This document shows positions 61,777 to 64,000 of a stretch of 64,000 bases of DNA, one piece after another. The position numbers and the translations under genes are program-made. Numbering within the stretch: position 1 is the first letter of the stretch; each line of letters starts with the position of its first letter. The notes below the pieces were generated by a model that worked only from the letters and a program-made list of their open reading frames with translations, was not told the origin of the DNA and did no database searches. Origin of the DNA: Hyphobacterium marinum (GTDB lineage Bacteria; Pseudomonadota; Alphaproteobacteria; Caulobacterales; Maricaulaceae); contig NZ_JAZDRO010000001.1 in assembly GCF_036330325.1 (NCBI RefSeq), positions 620,001 through 684,000 of the forward strand, read 5' to 3'.

Positions 61777-64000
61777 TCAGGACCGGGGACGGATGGTGAC
61801 CGATCCGGCGGCGCTGCGCGCGCTGACGTCAGGCCGGTACATGTCCTCGGCGACCGCGCCTGGCAGAGCGAAAGTCCCGGGCGTGACGGCCCGCACGACA
61901 TAGGCGAGCCGCACCGGTTCCTGGTTATAGATGTCAATGGCGGCGACGAAACGGTCGTCCCGGGCTTCGGCCACGTTCGGGACGTCGAGTTCGCCGAGCC
62001 AGGCATAGATGCCATCCGGCCCGCCTTCCTCCGGTCCCAGCACGGCTTCGATCTCGAAGCCGGCGGGCAGAAGGTCGGCGATAATCATCGGTGCCCGGCG
62101 GACTTCACGGCCCGTCAGCGTGATCGCGACGACGACCCGGTCGCCCTGCGTCACGGCGGTCAGGTCGGCTGGCCGGCCATCGGTGCGGAAGAAGGACTTG
62201 GTGACGCTGGCTCCGTCCGCTGCCGGCGGCGGCGCATTGACCGGCGAACCGCGTGCGACCCGGGTCAGCCAGAGCCTTGTATCGGAGGCATTGGTAAAGC
62301 TGGCTCCTTCGGCCAGATCCCCGCCATCCATCTCGAAACTGCGACCGGCGACCAAAGGCGAGGCTGCGCCATCGAGCGTGACCTCGACCGTGTCGGTCTC
62401 CCCGGCGAGCGCCCGGGCGGCGAGGAGAAGGAAGGCCTTCTCTTGCGTCGTCAGGCGGTCGGGTTCAGGCAGTTCCTCAGCCACGCGTTCGGCAAGGCGT
62501 TCGACCAGCGCATCCTCTCCGGCTTCCGCGGCAAGGGCGAGGACACCCGCCATGTCACGGCGGGCTGTCTGATAATAGTCGCCGCGATTGTTGTAGCCCA
62601 GCACCGCCTCGGCCTGCTCGAACGCACTGCTGGCCCGGGCCCGGTCGCCGATGAGGGCCAGGGCCGCGCCAACATGGGCGCGCGCAAGCGGGCTTTCAAA
62701 ACCGGCCATCTGCTGGTCATGCATGTAGCGCAGCTGGGACGCGTCGACCCGCCCGGCGCGAGCCAGCACATACATCGCATAGGCCGAGCTGCGTTCGTTC
62801 AGACGCTCCTGCGTATCGCGTTGCCACGGCGCACGGCGGATATTGGTGTCATAGCCACCCGCCCGCCACATCTCCTGCCGGGCAACATGAACCAGCACCT
62901 CATAAGCGCGTTCCAGCGCGGCTTCCGGCACGGCATAGCCCTGCTCGGCGGCCCGTGCGAGGAAGTCGGTGGCATAGACGCCGAGCCAGGGATCGGCCCG
63001 CCGGTCGCCCATCCGCCACTGTCCGAAGGACCCGTCGAGGCTTTGCCGGTTCAGCAGAGTTTCCACCGCCATGGCAATCCGTGCGCGGGTTTCCGCATCG
63101 CTTTCCAGACCCGCGAGAGCCGCCATCTGGTCGGCATAGAGCAGCGGCATGGCCCGGCTGGTCTGCTGTTCGGTGCACCCATAGGGGTAGCGCGAGAGCG
63201 ATTCATAGAGCGCCGCGGCATCCATCGGAATGGCCGAGAAGGTCAGCTGGACCGCCCCGGACCCGTCAATGAACCCGTCGAGCAGGTTCGGGTCCGGCGT
63301 AAAGGCCGCACCGGGTTCGAGTGTCCGGCGCTCGATCCGGCTGACCGGCAGGTAGGGTGAGCGCACCTGGATCGGATAGCTGTGCGAGACCGCAAACCCG
63401 TCCGGGCCTTCCACATCGATTTCAATTCCGGAAATGCTTTCCGCGCTGGCCGTCAGGCGAACCGCGCGATCGGCCCGTTCACCGGAGGCGAGATCGACCG
63501 AGAATGCGCCTTCAGGCGCGTTCAGCGTGCCTTCGGTTGTGACATCAACGGAATAGCTGCCGCCCCCGCCCTCTACATTGTCGAGCGTCGCGGTCGCGAA
63601 GGCCGTGTCGCCCGGTGCGAGAAAGCGCGGCAGGATGAGCTCTGCCGGGACCTCGTCGCGGACCGTCATCGGTTCAGCCGCAGCGCCCAGTGCCGTTTCC
63701 GACCAGGCGACTGCCATCAAGCGCAATTCGCCATTGAAGTCGGGAATGTCGAGGGGGATGACCGCGCGTCCATTGGCGTCAAACCGGACCGGGCCGGACC
63801 AGAGCGCGACGGTGCGCGTCGGTACGACCGACAGGCCGGCACCGCCAATGGAGTCACCGCCGGAACGAACCGGCGCGGCAGCACCCTGGTTAGGGTCGAG
63901 CAGGCGTCCGTAATCGTCATAAAGGTCGACGTCGAGCCGCTTCTGACCAAAGAAATAGTCTGCCGGATCAGGCGACTGGAAATTCGTCAGCAGCAAGATG
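61777..64000 (-). CDS. Bacterial alpha-2-macroglobulin (N-terminal part outside window)
   Basis: The visible 741 residues are the C-terminal part of a large periplasmic A2M protein. They include the ANG domain segment (VALWSGPVRFDANGRAVIPL), the bait-adjacent region, the thioester motif YPYGCTEQQTS with the reactive Cys-Glu-Gln, and the helical toroid that follows (many TPR-like alternations), ending in a receptor-binding-like beta domain. A2M proteins trap foreign proteases and are usually encoded next to pbpC, as here. The open frame runs off the right edge. The thioester is intact, so it belongs to the thioester-containing type. Confidence 0.95.
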   Translation of the reverse strand, partial: ILLLTNFQSPDPADYFFGQKRLDVDLYDDYGRLLDPNQGAAAPVRSGGDSIGGAGLSVVPTRTVALWSGPVRFDANGRAVIPLDIPDFNGELRLMAVAWSETALGAAAEPMTVRDEVPAELILPRFLAPGDTAFATATLDNVEGGGGSYSVDVTTEGTLNAPEGAFSVDLASGERADRAVRLTASAESISGIEIDVEGPDGFAVSHSYPIQVRSPYLPVSRIERRTLEPGAAFTPDPNLLDGFIDGSGAVQLTFSAIPMDAAALYESLSRYPYGCTEQQTSRAMPLLYADQMAALAGLESDAETRARIAMAVETLLNRQSLDGSFGQWRMGDRRADPWLGVYATDFLARAAEQGYAVPEAALERAYEVLVHVARQEMWRAGGYDTNIRRAPWQRDTQERLNERSSAYAMYVLARAGRVDASQLRYMHDQQMAGFESPLARAHVGAALALIGDRARASSAFEQAEAVLGYNNRGDYYQTARRDMAGVLALAAEAGEDALVERLAERVAEELPEPDRLTTQEKAFLLLAARALAGETDTVEVTLDGAASPLVAGRSFEMDGGDLAEGASFTNASDTRLWLTRVARGSPVNAPPPAADGASVTKSFFRTDGRPADLTAVTQGDRVVVAITLTGREVRRAPMIIADLLPAGFEIEAVLGPEEGGPDGIYAWLGELDVPNVAEARDDRFVAAIDIYNQEPVRLAYVVRAVTPGTFALPGAVAEDMYRPDVSARSAAGSVTIRPRS

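Overview
The window is GC-rich, densely coding alphaproteobacterial DNA. Several features point to a marine dimorphic (stalked) lineage such as Maricaulis, Oceanicaulis or another Hyphomonadaceae/Maricaulaceae genus: a GAAC-N7-GAAC type LexA site in front of imuA-imuB-dnaE2, a textbook CtrA box (TTAA-N7-TTAAC), a UrcA-family protein, a TonB receptor paired with hydrolases, and an NAD-linked FdsGBA formate dehydrogenase. The assignment is inference from gene content; no rRNA or marker gene is present.

Layout. 1-2200: two tandem paralogous small exported proteins, a tRNA-Ser(CGA) and a decayed IS6-family transposase. 2300-6400: a large exported BNR/sortilin-like propeller protein and a TauE/SafE permease. 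6500-12000: an SOS mutagenesis operon (imuA, imuB, dnaE2). 12060-15250: an nsrR / truncated haemoglobin / small membrane protein cassette lying between an intact amt gene and a duplicated amt 3' end. 15390-19150: small membrane-stress genes, a phosphoesterase-lipid kinase pair and an aminotransferase. 19237-29654: a catabolic island with a leftward TetR-isomerase-acyl-CoA ligase-MaoC-MaoC operon and a divergent hydrolase-TonB receptor-hydrolase-MFS operon, closed by a membrane-anchored AraC regulator. 29736-39154: a UrcA protein, an M3 peptidase lipoprotein, an ABC ATPase with an ABC-permease/M1-peptidase fusion, and an esterase lipoprotein. 39151-46706: a formate operon (fdsG, fdsB, fdsA, fdhD, fdsD, fhs). 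46846-55416: thiolase, a mosaic of intergenic palindromes, a lipase, glpK, and a ScfR/RamB-type regulator divergent from the glyoxylate shunt genes aceA and aceB. 55492-64000: a small membrane protein, a second MFS plus hydrolase pair, a repeat-containing exported protein under a CtrA box, and pbpC with an alpha-2-macroglobulin gene cut by the window edge.

Together the genes suggest a heterotroph that takes up ester or lipid-like substrates through an outer-membrane receptor, hydrolyses them, activates the acids to CoA thioesters and feeds beta-oxidation, with acetyl-CoA entering the glyoxylate shunt, glycerol entering through GlpK and formate being oxidised or assimilated. The most interesting spots are the NO-response cassette flanked by amt 3' ends, the catalytic/non-catalytic MaoC pair, the repeat protein under CtrA control, and the palindrome mosaic at 48059-48404.
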